From contig NC_051089.1 in the NCBI RefSeq assembly GCF_901709675.1, positions 15,985,976 to 16,049,975 on the forward strand: a stretch of 64,000 nucleotides of DNA, in the 5' to 3' direction. The DNA is from Syngnathus acus. Lineage: Eukaryota; Chordata; Actinopteri; Syngnathiformes; Syngnathidae. The notes below the pieces were generated by a model, which was not told where the DNA came from, ran no database searches, and saw nothing but the letters and a program-made list of their open reading frames with translations. Both the position numbers and the translations under genes were made by a program. Within the stretch, counting starts at the first letter, position 1; each line of letters begins with the position of its first letter. Positions 27,601 to 39,667 of the stretch are shown one piece after another.

Positions 27601-30382
27601 TTTTTACTCTGTTCATTTTTCTCCGTTTTCTATTACGTATTTTTATGTATTACATCACATTCGTTCGGGCGGGACAAACCAAATAAGGTAATGGGTGTTG
27701 CCAAATAGTTTCGCAAATCCGCCATCTTTATTACTCTGAGAGACTTTTGTAGTCCAAACAACTCAAGGATCCCGAAGTGGAGAGATGTTGATTTATGGTT
27801 TTACTACGCAAATAACAATATTTCAGTAACTGAAGAGTATAGCAACTTTGTCAAAGAAAGTGAGGGATTTTTAAAGCTATATTGGAGATTGAAAAAGAGC
27901 CCGGCTGTGAGTTTGATACCTTTGCCAGAAGCTCCGTCTCAGCATCAGATTCATCCAGCCAGCGGTTGAAGTCATGAGCCAGAAACACGGGCTTCTTCTC
28001 CTGCAGCGTCAGACGGTCCCACCAGCGCTCTTCTTGCTTCTTGATTTTGATTTCGACCTGACGCTCGGTTGCCTTATGTGCAATCTGAAAGGTACACAGA
28101 GATGAAACAACGTAGTACACATGCGCAAAACACGAGCGACTTCGGAATCTAGTTATAAATGTGACGGTAACTTGTCACTGGCTGCTTTTTTCGAGGTTTA
28201 GGTTTTGCTTATTCATGGAGGCAATCTCTTTTTCTAGTTGAGCAAATGGCAAAGCATCCTAACTGGATCAAAAATGAAAAAGAAAGAAAATCATTGGCAT
28301 TACAAAAAAAGTTGAAAGAATTTAGTTTTAAAATGGTACCAGTTTTATCCAACAACCATTCATACTTTGGCTGAAATGAGGATTTGAAATGTGCCCAAGA
28401 CTTCTGGAACATCCTGTACTAATTATTTTTTTTCTCTTTGAATGGTAAAAAAAGAAAAGAAAAAAAAGCTGACATGAAAATACTTTGGGAAACCGCCCTA
28501 TCTTTAAACTTCATAGTGACACACTTCATCATTTTGATCATTTTGCATGTCAATATACTTTTTAACAAAGATAAGAACTCGAGGAGTTGTCAGTTTTATT
28601 TGGCACTTTTCTCAATTTATTACAAACGAATACTAAATCAGAGTGAGTTGTTTTATTTTACTCGATATTGGTATCAGTGAGTACTCAAGAGTCGAGTACT
28701 TCAGGAAAGGTCAGGAAAAAGTGGTATGGAAATTCCCTACCATTTGTCAAAGTTAGATGATTATAAAAAGCTGTTGACATGCATGTCACCGTGGGATAGT
28801 GGAAACGTAATTTCGATTTCTTTGTGTGTCTTGGCATGTGAAGAGGTTGACAATAAAGCAGACTTTGACTTTGATGCTGCTTGCCTTTTGACTTTGATAC
28901 AGCAAAACAGCGCTCCTGTCCGCAACGTTCGAAAACAGCGAGTGGGGAGTGCAGACCACATAAAAATTTCGTTCATTGCGTACATGTTAGTGATACTGAC
29001 AAGGTATATCATGTTGGGGATAGATACGTCATTTGAGCGTCAGGATTGTCAAGTAGACTGAAAGACTAAGTTCGTGAAGTACAATGATGTGGAACTGAAA
29101 AATGAAATGAATAACATAATTAATACCTCAGGTCGGATAGGTTCCAAAAAGTCCAAACTAAACTTGTATTCATTGTCTCCTTTAGCTCCATGACCTTGTG
29201 CTGTGAAGGATAAGAACATTATGAAGAGAACAATATTTGAAAAAAAATTGTGCTGCAGTTGGTCTCAACTAAACTGAATAAATAAGGAAATTGAATGAAG
29301 AGTAACATTCTTTAACCAGCCACACTGCACTTTGCTTCTTTAGATAGACATTTGCAAAAATACGAAAATACACATACAAACCTCGAAACTGAATTGTGTT
29401 GTCTTGCGTGTTGATTTCAAGATTCTGAAAGACATGTATTAAAATTGACTAAGATGAAAACTTAAGAAAATACAATGAGAATTAAAGATTAAAGACACTT
29501 GTGTCGTCATCAATAAAAAGAATGCATCGCATTGAACAAATAAAAAAAAATATCGCTGTTCTGTTTCAGGTCTTCACTGAAGAGCTTGAACAAAAGCAAG
29601 CACTTCCATTAATTAAATCATGCATCTTTTATTAGACATTGACTTAACAGATGCTGTACAATGAGTGTTGAATGTCACAAGTGTTTGCAAGGAATGGGCT
29701 GTTTACTTCAGACATAACAGCGGCATGAACCAAATCCATACAATACTTTTTTAGTATTGAGACGAGAAGACATAATCAAGACATGACCAATACCTTGCAG
29801 GTATATTATATAAGGTAGTGTATATTATATATTAAATATGCCCCCTTGTGCATTACAAAGGATGACATCACAGCCATCTGATTGGACGCTTGGTAAGTTT
29901 TCAAGCAGGTAAACCGATTCTAAAAATAGTTCACTCGTGATGGGACATTGTCATTTCCAAGGAATGTTGTAAAAGGGATCATTTGGAAATGTCTACATAT
30001 TTGCAGAGATTATAAAATAACATGTTGTATATATATATATATGTTTTAGTAAATTGTAAGCAATTGTTAAAACGACCACTAAATTAAAACATACGAATAG
30101 CATTAATTATTAATAAGCAAATAAGCACAGGTAATTTGAGCTAATTTGCCCTACCCCGCATAAGGACAATCAGCGCGATACCTTAAAAGATGTAATTTGT
30201 ATGGAGAGCAAATATCAAAGAAAATAATGATGTATACATTATGTTCTGTACAGTGTGTACAAGTTAAGGGTGAAAGCTGCTAAGCAGATGGACTATTTTA
30301 CCTTGGTATCGCTCAGCTCCACTCGGAGAAAAATCTCTCCATGCCGCTGAGCCCAGTAAACTCGAGGCGTGAGGACTTGCAT
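24646..30382 (-). CDS. hacd3: Very-long-chain (3R)-3-hydroxyacyl-CoA dehydratase 3
   Basis: Exons: 30382-30302, 29424-29382, 29200-29127, 28084-27920, 27335-27284, 27184-27074, 26121-25994, 25338-25226, 25139-25033, 24942-24811, 24722-24646; 360 residues, close to the human 362. It removes water from 3-hydroxyacyl-CoA in the ER elongation cycle. Residues 1 to about 95 form a CS/p23 domain (start MQVLTPRVYWAQRH), typical of HACD3 and absent from HACD1/2. A charged helix (about 95-140) follows, then the multi-pass PTPLA domain. The catalytic Tyr/Glu pair of the family matches Y284 and E291 in YPLGVIAE. The basic tail QRRRRFRSRKRKVH looks like an ER-retention type end. Two introns use weaker GTTTGT donors. 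Head-to-head with slc22a18. A palindromic MITE abuts the acceptor of the eighth exon. Confidence 0.97.
25354..25778. mobile_element. Palindromic MITE with TTAA ends, copy 3
   Basis: Starts TTAAAAGGGAAGTCATCCCC and decays at the right near AATTTTGCGTTGACTTCACC. A long foldback core pairs TTTTGCCACTTGCTTTTGAC with GTCAATAGCAAGTGGCAAAA. Lies in the hacd3 intron upstream of the eighth exon; its left end is 14-15 nt from that exon's splice acceptor (25339-25340). Confidence 0.8.
26867..26983 (-). repeat. SINE/L2-type tail fragment
   Basis: Reverse-orientation copy: ATCCATCCATTTTATGAATT, TTATCCTCACGAGATTGGCA and ATTGCTAGCCAGTCGCATGG correspond to the tail block of the SINE family. In a hacd3 intron. 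Confidence 0.6.
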
Positions 30383-31248
30383 TGCAACCGAGTTCTCTTA
30401 CATGCCACGACAATATCGCCGAAAATATGAACCGAATACTGACTCACCAAAACACCGCACAATAAACGCTACATAAAACACGAGGACGGAATGTACTTCC
30501 GGGATGTGGCGGCTCATCTACTTCAAAAATAAAAGTAGTGTTTAGAGTTAGAGTTTGAAAAATAAAACGGAAACACACAAGGTTCCAAGTATTTCTGCAA
30601 TTATATCGTTTAAAAATGCTGTAATATGTGTCTCATTGTGTTCGTGGTTTACAGTGGTGATAAGCAATGTACACGATTAGTATAGATTGATAGTCAGTAT
30701 CATCATTCTGTTTCCTAACATCATTATGATAAACACCTGGAAGAACACTGGGTCATTCTCATTTTTCAGACTATTTCAGAACCCGCGTTTGAATATTTCT
30801 AAACATCTCAAATAAACCGAATTAAAATAGTTGAGGTGGAAACACAAGTGTACGTTTTCTCGAGAAGCAATTGAATGCGTCTTGACCGAAACGTTCAGGT
30901 CCTTTGGGAGATGCTCAACCTCGATCATTGATTAAGACCAGTTTTAGGATTCCGTGAGAAATCCGTTCTTGTTTTTTCCCCTGCTGTTTTGACCGATAAA
31001 AAGATGACTTAGCGGTTTATGAAATGTTTTTCGTAGCGCTTTTGCTTCACGTTAATTTCCTTTGCAAATCCAAATTCATATACTTTCAGTTTCCGTTCCA
31101 AAGTTCAGCTATTAACGAGTTTGTTTGCTGTCTCTGGCAAAAGACCGAAGTAACGCACCTCTTGTCTGAAGTTGAGTTTGACTCAGCAACCTATTCGTGG
31201 GATAATAATACAATACGTTCTTTATTTTTTTTTAAGCTTTATGCAAAC
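30383..31248. promoter_or_regulatory. Head-to-head promoter region, hacd3 / slc22a18
   Basis: 866 bp separate the two start codons on opposite strands, with no repeat I recognise. An ETS-type site ACTTCCGGG is at 30495-30503, close to the hacd3 start. A palindromic ETS pair CTTCCGGAAGTGA is at 31470-31482, just inside slc22a18 intron 1. Shared or paired promoter use is an inference from spacing and motifs. Confidence 0.45.
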
Positions 31249-34200
31249 ATGACAGCAAGAGTTGAAACCAGCGAGGAAACTGCTTCAGTTAGCTTTAAGG
31301 CTGACGCGGCGACTCATTTGAAGAAGAAAACAACTATTTACATCGTTTATCTAATCGCCGCTCTGGACATAACATGGATGTTTATACAGTTCTCAATAAC
31401 TCCTGTAAGTGTTTCTGTAACGTTGGACAAGAAAGTGATTTTTTCCCTGATTGCCGTAAAGTAGACGCTCTTCCGGAAGTGACCGACGTCCATATTTCAT
31501 AACCGCATTAATTTTGAGCAAACTAGAATCCACCATACGCTGCAATGTTAATATTGGTGACAGTTTATTGTGATATTTTCAACCTGTGGATAAAGCACTG
31601 TTGATTTTCACAAATTTCCCTGTGCATTCTAAGATTAAATCACTGTTATGCTCGTTAGGAAAAGATTAATAATGCAGTGGGGGCATTTGTTACCTAGCTG
31701 GGCCTACAGTGCTGATTTACCTGACTTAATCTACCTCTTAATTTTATTAATACATCACACTAGAGGTGCTGGTTTAGTTTGGTGAACTAATCAGCCTCCC
31801 AAATGCTGGTCTCACAGTTCTGAGGATCATGCTCAGGCGCCTTGGATGATACAGAAGAAGGTTATGCATTTATCAAATAATAATAATAATAAACTTTATT
31901 TGTATAGCACCTTTCATACAAGAAATGCAGCTCAAAGCGCTTTACAACAATGAAAGAAAAACATGAACACATAAAAACAAAACATTAATGTATGCATACA
32001 CAATTAATAAAGTGAGTTTAAAATAGGAGCAAGCTTTAATAAAAATAAAGAATAAAGCTTTAAGAAAAGGTAAAAAATAAAGATAAAATTAGGCTTAAAA
32101 TGAAATTTACAAAACGTAATTAGTTAAATGCTCGGGTAAAGAAATGAGTTTTAAGTTTTGTTTTGAAAATATCTATGGGCAGTGTGTTCCATAGTTTGGG
32201 GGCGTAATTAACAAAGTCTGTATCACCGATCTTCTTTCTGCTGTTGCTGGGAGCCTCCAATAAACCAGCAGCAGATGACCTTGGAGGTATGTAGCTAACA
32301 AGAGAGTTAGCAATGTAGCTTGGTCCCTGCCCGTTGAGGGCTTTGTATATAAGGAGAAGGACTTTAAAATCAATTCTAAATGTTACAGGAAGCCAATGCA
32401 GAGCAGCTAGAACTGGTCTAATGTGCTCTCTCTTCTTGGTCCTGGTTAATAGGCGAGCTGCAGCGTTTTGGATGAGCTGAAGTCTATCAGTGGTTTTTTT
32501 TCGGGAGACCAGTAAAGAGTGCATTACAGTAGTCAAGCCGGCTTGAAATAAAGGCATGAATCAGTTTCTCAGCATCATTTTGATTTATGAACGCTCTTAC
32601 TTTTGCTATATTTCTAAGGTGGAAAAATGATGTTTTGGTCACCTTGTTAATGTGGGACCTGAAGCTTAGCTCTGAATCTAAGAATCTAATCTCTTTTTTC
32701 TCGGTATGACGCCGTGAGTGGCTGCCTCCCAGCAGTGTTCTCTCTTTTCCTCTTTATTTCCTTCTTTTCTCCTTTTTCTTTCTGTCTTTTTGTCCATTCG
32801 GCGATGCTGGTGCCTTCTACCGCACCTCGGTATCTCTTCGGATCGGATATTTTTTTTTTTTCTTCCTGGGACCGGGATCTTCGGTCGAGACCGGCGTAAC
32901 TCTACGACGGCTTCCTGCTTATCCGGCCAGTGATGACCGGGTCCCTCGCCTTGGCCTTGCAGCCGTAACCCCTGTGGGGAGTCCGCTCCCTCGTGCTCGT
33001 CGGAACCAACGACTTTCGCCATGCTAGCCCCGTGGTGAGCATCTGCACGTGCCCCGACTGGGTGCCCAGGACGCTGCTCACACGTTTGCCTGCTTTGTGA
33101 TGTTTTCACCGATTCACGACCACGGTCCATTGGGCGCCGTTGAACTGGACTGCCCTTACACCTGTCTATGGACCCCGTGGAGGCTATTTTGTGTGTTTTG
33201 GGGTGTTCTCTTGTATTGGGGGGTGCTGGTTGGCCGCTGTTACTTTTTTTTCCTTTGTCTTTTAGCTTTGATTTGCTTTGATGGCTTTTATCTTGAGCAC
33301 TTTCTGACTTTCTTTGTGGCGCCGTTGTGTGGCAGCCTTTTGAGAGCTCATTGAGTTGCGCTCATGCCATCTGTGTGTGTTTTGTATACCCACTTGCTGG
33401 GGCCTGAATTTCCCCACCCCTGGGGATCAATAAATATTCAATCAATCAATCAACCAGTTTAACACAGTCCGAAAGACCGACTAACCTTTCAAGACGATTG
33501 ATTAGGATATCATGCTCAATGGTATCAAACGCTGCACTTAGCTCTAAGAGGATAAGAATCGACACCTTGTTTTCATCAGAGTTTAGTCTGAGGTCGCTGA
33601 TTATTTTAGTAAGATCAGTTTCAGAGCTGTGGTATGTTCTAAAGCCTGACTGAAATTCCCCCAGGATATTGTTTTCTTTCAGAAACGAGTTTATTTGCAC
33701 TGAAACTATCTTTTCAAGTATCTTACTAATGAAAGGAAGGTTGGATATCGGCCTATAGCTGGTCAGTACATTTCCATCTAGGTTGGGCTTCTTTAGTAAG
33801 GGTTTTACCACAGCTGTTTTAAAGGCATCTGGGAAGATGCCTGTTTGAAAAAATGTGTTTATAATGTTCAGGACATGACTTGAGACACTGTTGAATACCC
33901 GCTTAAAGAATGCTGTCGGTACAGGGTCAATACATGAAGTGGAGGAGTTACACTCAGTGACAGTCTTGCAAAGCTCATTCAATGTAATACAGGTGAATTT
34001 TCCCATGGTTACACAATTTTTATAGGATTTACTGAGATCATCTATGTTTATATCAGCAACAATACTGGCTCTGATTGAAGTTATTTTACTAGTGAAGAAT
34101 AATGCGAGTTCTTCACATTTTGATGCAGAGAACTGTGGGGGTGTGGGGGCAATGTTGAGTAGTTGATCAATAGTGGAGAATAATATTCTAGAGTTTCCAG

Positions 34201-37200
34201 TATTCCCTGGAATAATCTTAGAAAAGTAATCCTTTCTTGCCAGACATATTATTTTATTATAAGCAGTCATGGCGTCTCTGTATATATCACGATGAACTGT
34301 GAGTCTAGTTTTCCTCCATTTTCTTTCAGCTGCCCGACAGACTCTCTTGGTTTGCCTAACATTGCTATTGTTTAACCATGGGGAGACTTTTCCTTTTAAC
34401 CTTTAGCGGTGCAACAGTATTCAGCGCAGACAACAAGATATCATTGAAATGTTCAACTATGTCATTTAAAGAGCAGTCATAGTTGTATGGCTCAAATGAC
34501 CTCATAATATCAGAAAACTCTGCTTCAGCCTGCTCATCTAGGAATCTCTTTTGAACTAGAATTTCCCTTTTAGTCTGTGTTAAGGTTAGCTTTACATTAT
34601 AAGATACACAGTGATGGTCAGAGATAGGCAATTCACATACAGAGACATTATCAATGTCTGTTGTTATTGTTGGATTTTGTCCACAATTTAGGGAGCGCGC
34701 TATCTGCGCCTCACGGCAAAAGCCATTGCCAATCACCTGTTATCCAATTTACTCACTGCATGCTCGTTTGATTTCTTCAGATTTAGGAAAATGCTAAGAC
34801 ACTGAAGCAGAAATTAGACTTACACAGGTTGGTTGAGTTCAATCACAATTCTTGTTAAGAAAGCTCTGTTTTCAGGAAAGTACAATACACGCTGGGCCCT
34901 TCAAGAGCAGAAAGTCTCCATTCAGAAAAGGCAACGTTCAAGGTTCTTTGGTCTGCTTATATTCAGTTGCTCATGCCGGTGTGGGCTGAGTTTGATGGGT
35001 GATGAGTCTTTGGGGTGGAGCAAGTTCGCAGTAGAGTTTGATTCCATGGGAGTGGGTGCTGGTTATGGACGATTCGGTGTGTGTGTGGGGGCTGCCGTCT
35101 TCCATCCTGTCTTTCGGCCTTGGTGATCATCTTTGGCCGAGTCCTTGGCTGTCTCCCTCTGGCACCTGCTGGTTTTATCTCCAAGTGACCTTCCTGTAAA
35201 CATTCTGCTCCATTCTTACACTGTCGCACCTCATCCATTCGTCATTCTTTCAATTTTGTCATTTTGTACGGAATTATGTGAGCTTTTGGCTGTGACATCA
35301 TCAATTTATTAATGTTCCCTGACTATGCAAAGTTTGTTCTTTTGATACTCCATGTCTTTGCTTACATCATTACATTCTTAGTTTAATCATGCTTCCAACC
35401 GTATCTCTTCTTTGTTAGGCAAAATATTTCCCTCTGTGCAGAGCGTTCAGTAGTAATCGAAAAGCTGGCGTCTGTGATTGAGGGGGAGGTGGGCAGGGGG
35501 ATCGTTGGGTCCTCGATAGGCACAGAGACATCCTTCGAGTGCCTTGGGTGATCTGGAGCAGTGGGTCTGATGGAGGGGGGTGTGCAGGAGGGGGAGTGTG
35601 TGCTGTCCTTGATGGTCCACGTGGGAGGGGAGGGAAAGGAATCCTGTGAGGGGGGAGAGGGATCCTGGGAGGAGGGAGGGGGGGTGATTGCGTGCTGACG
35701 TCCTCGGTGGGCTATCCTTTGTGCGTCGCCAGCTGTCTTCTCTTATCTTTGATAGGACACCATGTCTCTGATATGGTGTCCCAACAGCGTGACAAATGTT
35801 GGCACTGAGTAGCCTGGATCCGTAGATGTTTGGATGTATCCCATCCGGCTGGAAGCGGTCTTTACAATTCCAAAAGATATTGAAATTGTCAATAAACTGT
35901 ATTCCATGTTTGAAGCACTCCGATGTCAGCCATGCATTTAGGCCAAGAAGTCTACTGAAAGATTCCGTTCCTTTGTTTAAGGTTTGGAATGGGGCCAGAG
36001 ATGTACACACACTGTGACTGATGGTCATCCAGTATGTTTAGCAACAGGGTCAAGTCTTTTTTCAGAATCTCAGACCCAGTTTTACATGTTTTGCTGTTTG
36101 AACTTGGCTTGCTCTGACAGAACATCAAGATAGGAAAATGCAGCTAGCTGCAAGGCCACTGAGTTGAATTTGAAATTGGATCAGTTAAAGAAACGGCCCC
36201 ATTGATTGAATATTTCATACAGATGATTTAATTCGTTTTAAATAATGGCCTACAGAGTTGAAAAAAACTGAAAACTTTCCATGCTAGCTCAAATAATCAG
36301 TGTTTCTCATTTTTGGCAATAGATGTGTTAACATTTCTGTTCTATGCTTCTAACAGTATTTGGCGAAGAAATTGGGATTTGACACTTTGTGGGTTGGCTA
36401 TCTACAAACTACAGTTGGTGTCATCCAGTTGTTTGGGGGTCCTTTGTTTGGAAGGTAAATACAGACACCGGCGTCATTTAGATGTCGTGATCAATGTGTT
36501 GTTGTGCTTCATTTATTGTTTGTTAGGTTTGCAGATATTATCGGGGCCCGAGCGGCCCTCTCATTGGCGTGCGCTGCAAATATTGTTTTCTTCATTCTAC
36601 TGGCTATAGCAGACTCTCCGGCCATGCTTTTTCTCCACAAGCTTCCCACAGTTGTCATGCATGTCCTACCAGGTGAGCCTCTCACACTCAACATCCACTG
36701 TTACATAACTTATTTTTATATAAACATCACCAAACGAGCCTAAAAAATGTCTTACTTTCTGTCTGCAGCTTCTCAGATGGTTGTAGCAGATCTTTCGGAA
36801 CCTGAAAAACGCGCCGACGCACTTTCCAAACTAGGTCTTTGTTTTGGAATTGGAATGATAGCTGGCTCCACTTTAGGTGGCCATCTCGTCACAAGCTATG
36901 GGTGAATGTCACACTGTCACCTAATTCGCACTGTTGCTCGTTTATTTCTCCACGCACCACCACTAAGTGTATTTATTGTATTAATCAATTTGTATCTCTT
37001 CATCTTGAATGAATGGACAAAAAAACAGCAGACCATGAATAAAGTGTCTCATTGAATAGGAAGTGATTACAATTGATTTTGAATGTTTTTTTTAGCAGAT
37101 GTGGGCATTTTTATGTTGTCCGGCTAACGCTAAGTTTTCCTTGTATTTCTCAGGGAGAGATTTGCTGCGTATGGTGGTGCTGCAGGCAGCGCATTCAGTT

Positions 37201-38547
37201 TGCTGCTGGTATTAAGCTTTATCCCTCAAAGCACTAAAGTTCAAAGTCCAGCAACCAAAACAGATTGTAAGACTCACGCACGCTCGCACACTCGCACACA
37301 CACACTACCATGTCAGAGTTCGTCAGATGACTTATGATATGTTTGAGCGTCGTCAGCCATGAGAATGTTTCTCATCACTTTTAGTTATGTCTCTCATATT
37401 TATCATATGCTTTGAATCCAATGAAGCCGAAACCAAAAGGAAGTCTATATTCAGCCTGGGCGAGATCACAAGACTCATGAAGTTCCCAGGCGTGACGGCA
37501 ACCTTTCTTGTGAAGATTGTTACAGGTTTACCATCAGGTGATGATTTTTTTTATTTCGAACTAAACACGAAAACATTTCAGTGACAATTTGTGGTTGTCT
37601 TTGTTCAGGCATTTTCCAAGTGATGTTCTCCATAATTGCATTGGAATTTTTCAAGTTGACAGCTGAGCAAAATGGATATATAATGGCATATTTTGGAATA
37701 ACCCAGATGGTGAGTCAATAAAAAAAAAAAGTACAAATGTTTTGAATGTAGAGTTAATATTATTTTACTGCACTGACTATACCGCGGCGTCATAAAATCC
37801 CAAACATTTGTTCAGGTGATTCAAGGAGGAGTGATCGGGCGACTTACAGCAAGATACAATGAGCGTTCACTGCTACTTCTGTCTATCGGAATTTCCGCTT
37901 TTGTGGGCCTTGCTCAGGTACACACAGTACTCACACTTTGAAAAAACACAAGCACATCACATAATGTACCATGTTGAACTGGTCTGCTGACATTAATTGT
38001 TGTCTCAGGATGTACTGTCCTGGTTTTTTTTATCTTTCGATCTTCTTTTATGAATACACAATCACACATTGAAAAAGACAAATTACTTTGTTTTCATGTG
38101 AGGCACATCTTGTACCTCGGACTAAAAGTGCAGTCTAAATGCATCCTTCAAAAGAATGCCCTCTGAAAATGGCTTCTTCCTGCAGGCGTACATGCAGAAT
38201 GTGTTCCATTTCTGCCTGACTGTGGTTCCCATGATGTTTTCTCTCAGTGTGTTTAATGTCATCACAGACAGTTTACTCACCAAGAGTGTACCTTCTTCTG
38301 ACACAGGTGAGATCCTGCTCAAATGTGTTATTTCTGCAAGATGAGACCTCTTCTGCTTCCTTTTCCAGGCACAATGCTGGGACTGTGTGCATCAGTTCAG
38401 TCTCTACTTCGTACAGTTGGACCGACCATTGGTGGCTTTCTCTATGTGAACTATGGCATTTTCTCCATAGGATTTCTTCAGTTTATTGTAAATGGTGCTG
38501 TGTTTTTGTATCTGCTGCGGCGTCGACTCAACAAGAAAGCCGAATAA
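31249..38547 (+). CDS. slc22a18: Solute carrier family 22 member 18 (MFS transporter)
   Basis: Exons: 31249-31404, 36357-36454, 36527-36672, 36769-36901, 37154-37266, 37385-37537, 37609-37709, 37816-37917, 38186-38306, 38369-38547; 433 residues (human 424). A twelve-helix major facilitator protein (ORCTL2/IMPT1); the substrate is poorly defined, with organic cations and a drug-proton antiport role proposed. Helix 1 is IYIVYLIAALDITWMFI; the loop 2/3 motif A is GRFADIIGARAAL; the C-terminal half carries TVVPMMFSLSVFNVITDSLL and TMLGLCASVQSLLRTVGPTI. I chose the ATG at 31249 because MTARVETSEE gives the family's expected N-terminus; the open frame continues upstream without homology. Intron 1 (4.95 kb) holds a broken LINE. 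An AATAAA overlaps the stop codon (38543-38548), and ATTAAA at 39192 is another 3'-end candidate. Confidence 0.96.
31877..36030 (-). pseudogene. Broken CR1/L2/Rex1-type LINE in slc22a18 intron 1
   Basis: Minus-strand order. 36028-35447 is an ORF1-like piece with an SGNH-esterase-type motif (FQPDGIHPNIYGSRLL). 34736-34365 is the end of an endonuclease (PISDHHCVSY). 34270-33446 holds RT blocks TSYRPISNLPFISKILEKIV, FQSGFRTYHSSETDLTKI and LLELSAAFDTIEHDIL. 32557-32120 is the C-terminal end (LQLIQNAAARLLTRTKK, HWLPVTFRIDFKVLLLIYKA, PKLWNTLPIDIF). The 3' end at 31877 carries a TTA-type simple repeat. RT block B and the YADD catalytic block are absent; another repeat (about 32704-33455) sits in their place. 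34740-35440 is of unclear origin and may be a further insertion. Inactive. Confidence 0.8.
32704..33455 (+). mobile_element. Unclassified retroelement inserted in the LINE
   Basis: About 750 bp interrupting the LINE. It begins near TATGACGCCGTGAGTGGCTG and ends CCCTGGGGATCAATAAATAT followed by a (CAAT)n tail, which suggests a retroposed element in plus orientation. No coding domain recognised; it may be joined 5' and 3' ends of another LINE, or a SINE. Confidence 0.5.
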
Positions 38548-39667
38548 AAACAATGATACTTTTTATCACCTTTTATAACTAGCTGATAAAAAAAATCAGG
38601 TGGGCTGTTTCAACTGTAATTGAACTATTCTAGCGTATAATGTCAGCTTATTAGACACATTTCTAAATGTTCTACTTTTTCCACATAGGGCAGAGAAGCT
38701 TTAAATTTGTGGCAATTTCTCATTCACCTCAACAAGTGCTTTATTGAACATTTGGATGCTAAGCATCTACTGCTTCGATGAGGAAACATGGAGTGGATTG
38801 TTCCACTGCGCAAAACTGGACACTCATTGTAAAAATTCTGGGCTCCATCGGACGCTCGGTGTCTCAGGAGGTCTTCAGGACAGTGGGCTGGGCCTGCTCG
38901 GCTTCTGCATGATGGATGACCTGAGACGGAATCTCTTTTTGATTGACAGTATAAGAAGCGTTTTAGCGATCATGTAGTATAAATTAGCATTATATACCTA
39001 TACAGAGACTATACTGATCCCCAACGGCATTCTTTTTTTTAAATGACTGGTGTGGAGTCTTGCAACTCTTCTGTCTTCTAAATATATACATATGGTAGGA
39101 AATGGACCTTTGTGTTTTATGCAACTAATTTTGAATTCAACTCCTAAAAGAAACGTTTATACAATCCTATATTTTATGCATTTGGTTTTGCATTAAACCT
39201 GCATTCATTGTAATATAGAAGGACCTATCGTCAACTTAATGGTTGCTATGTCCATCTATGTAAATATTTGTGAAATTACATTAGAGGCAAGGAATTTGAG
39301 ATTTATTGAGGTTAGTTTTGAGAGCAATCTTGTGGGTTCCCAAGATATGATCACTACAAATTAGCTAACACATTCACTAAAGGCAATTTAAACAAAACAT
39401 TTTAACTTGTGGGCTGATGAGAAAAGAAATGACTCAAGGAGGGTATTTGAGGGGAGATATCACAAACTCAAACATTTTACAAACCTATTTTTTGAAAGGA
39501 TACCTTGTGAATTTTCAACCACAATGAGTCACATTATTGTGGCGTGTAAATAGCACAGCATTAATTCTTTTGTATCAGCACTTTTATTTACATAAATATT
39601 TCTGTTGCTTTGACAAGAGTCAGAAACTCTTGTTTTTTTGTATACACTAAAGGGGGTGGTGGGTTCA
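38548..39667. other. Convergent interval, slc22a18 to ndufs3
   Basis: 1.1 kb of AT-rich sequence between two convergent genes, holding both 3'UTRs. No repeat or further coding exon recognised. Confidence 0.5.
39583..39588 (-). terminator. Candidate poly(A) signal of ndufs3
   Basis: AATAAA on the minus strand, 80 nt past the ndufs3 stop codon, within AAATAAAAGTGC. Confidence 0.6.

Noticed and set aside
28726-29061. A 111-codon open frame on the plus strand inside a hacd3 intron
   Set aside because: No recognisable domain, no splice or poly(A) context, and it lies antisense in an intron; most likely chance or repeat-derived.
31024-31248. N-terminal extension of slc22a18 to the upstream ATG at 31024
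   Set aside because: The extra 75 residues show no transporter homology; the ATG at 31249 gives a family-like length and N-terminus.
35447-36028. A 193-codon minus-strand frame that could look like a separate host gene
   Set aside because: The DGIHPN motif and surrounding residues match the esterase-type ORF1 region of fish LINEs, and it sits at the 5' side of the LINE in slc22a18 intron 1.
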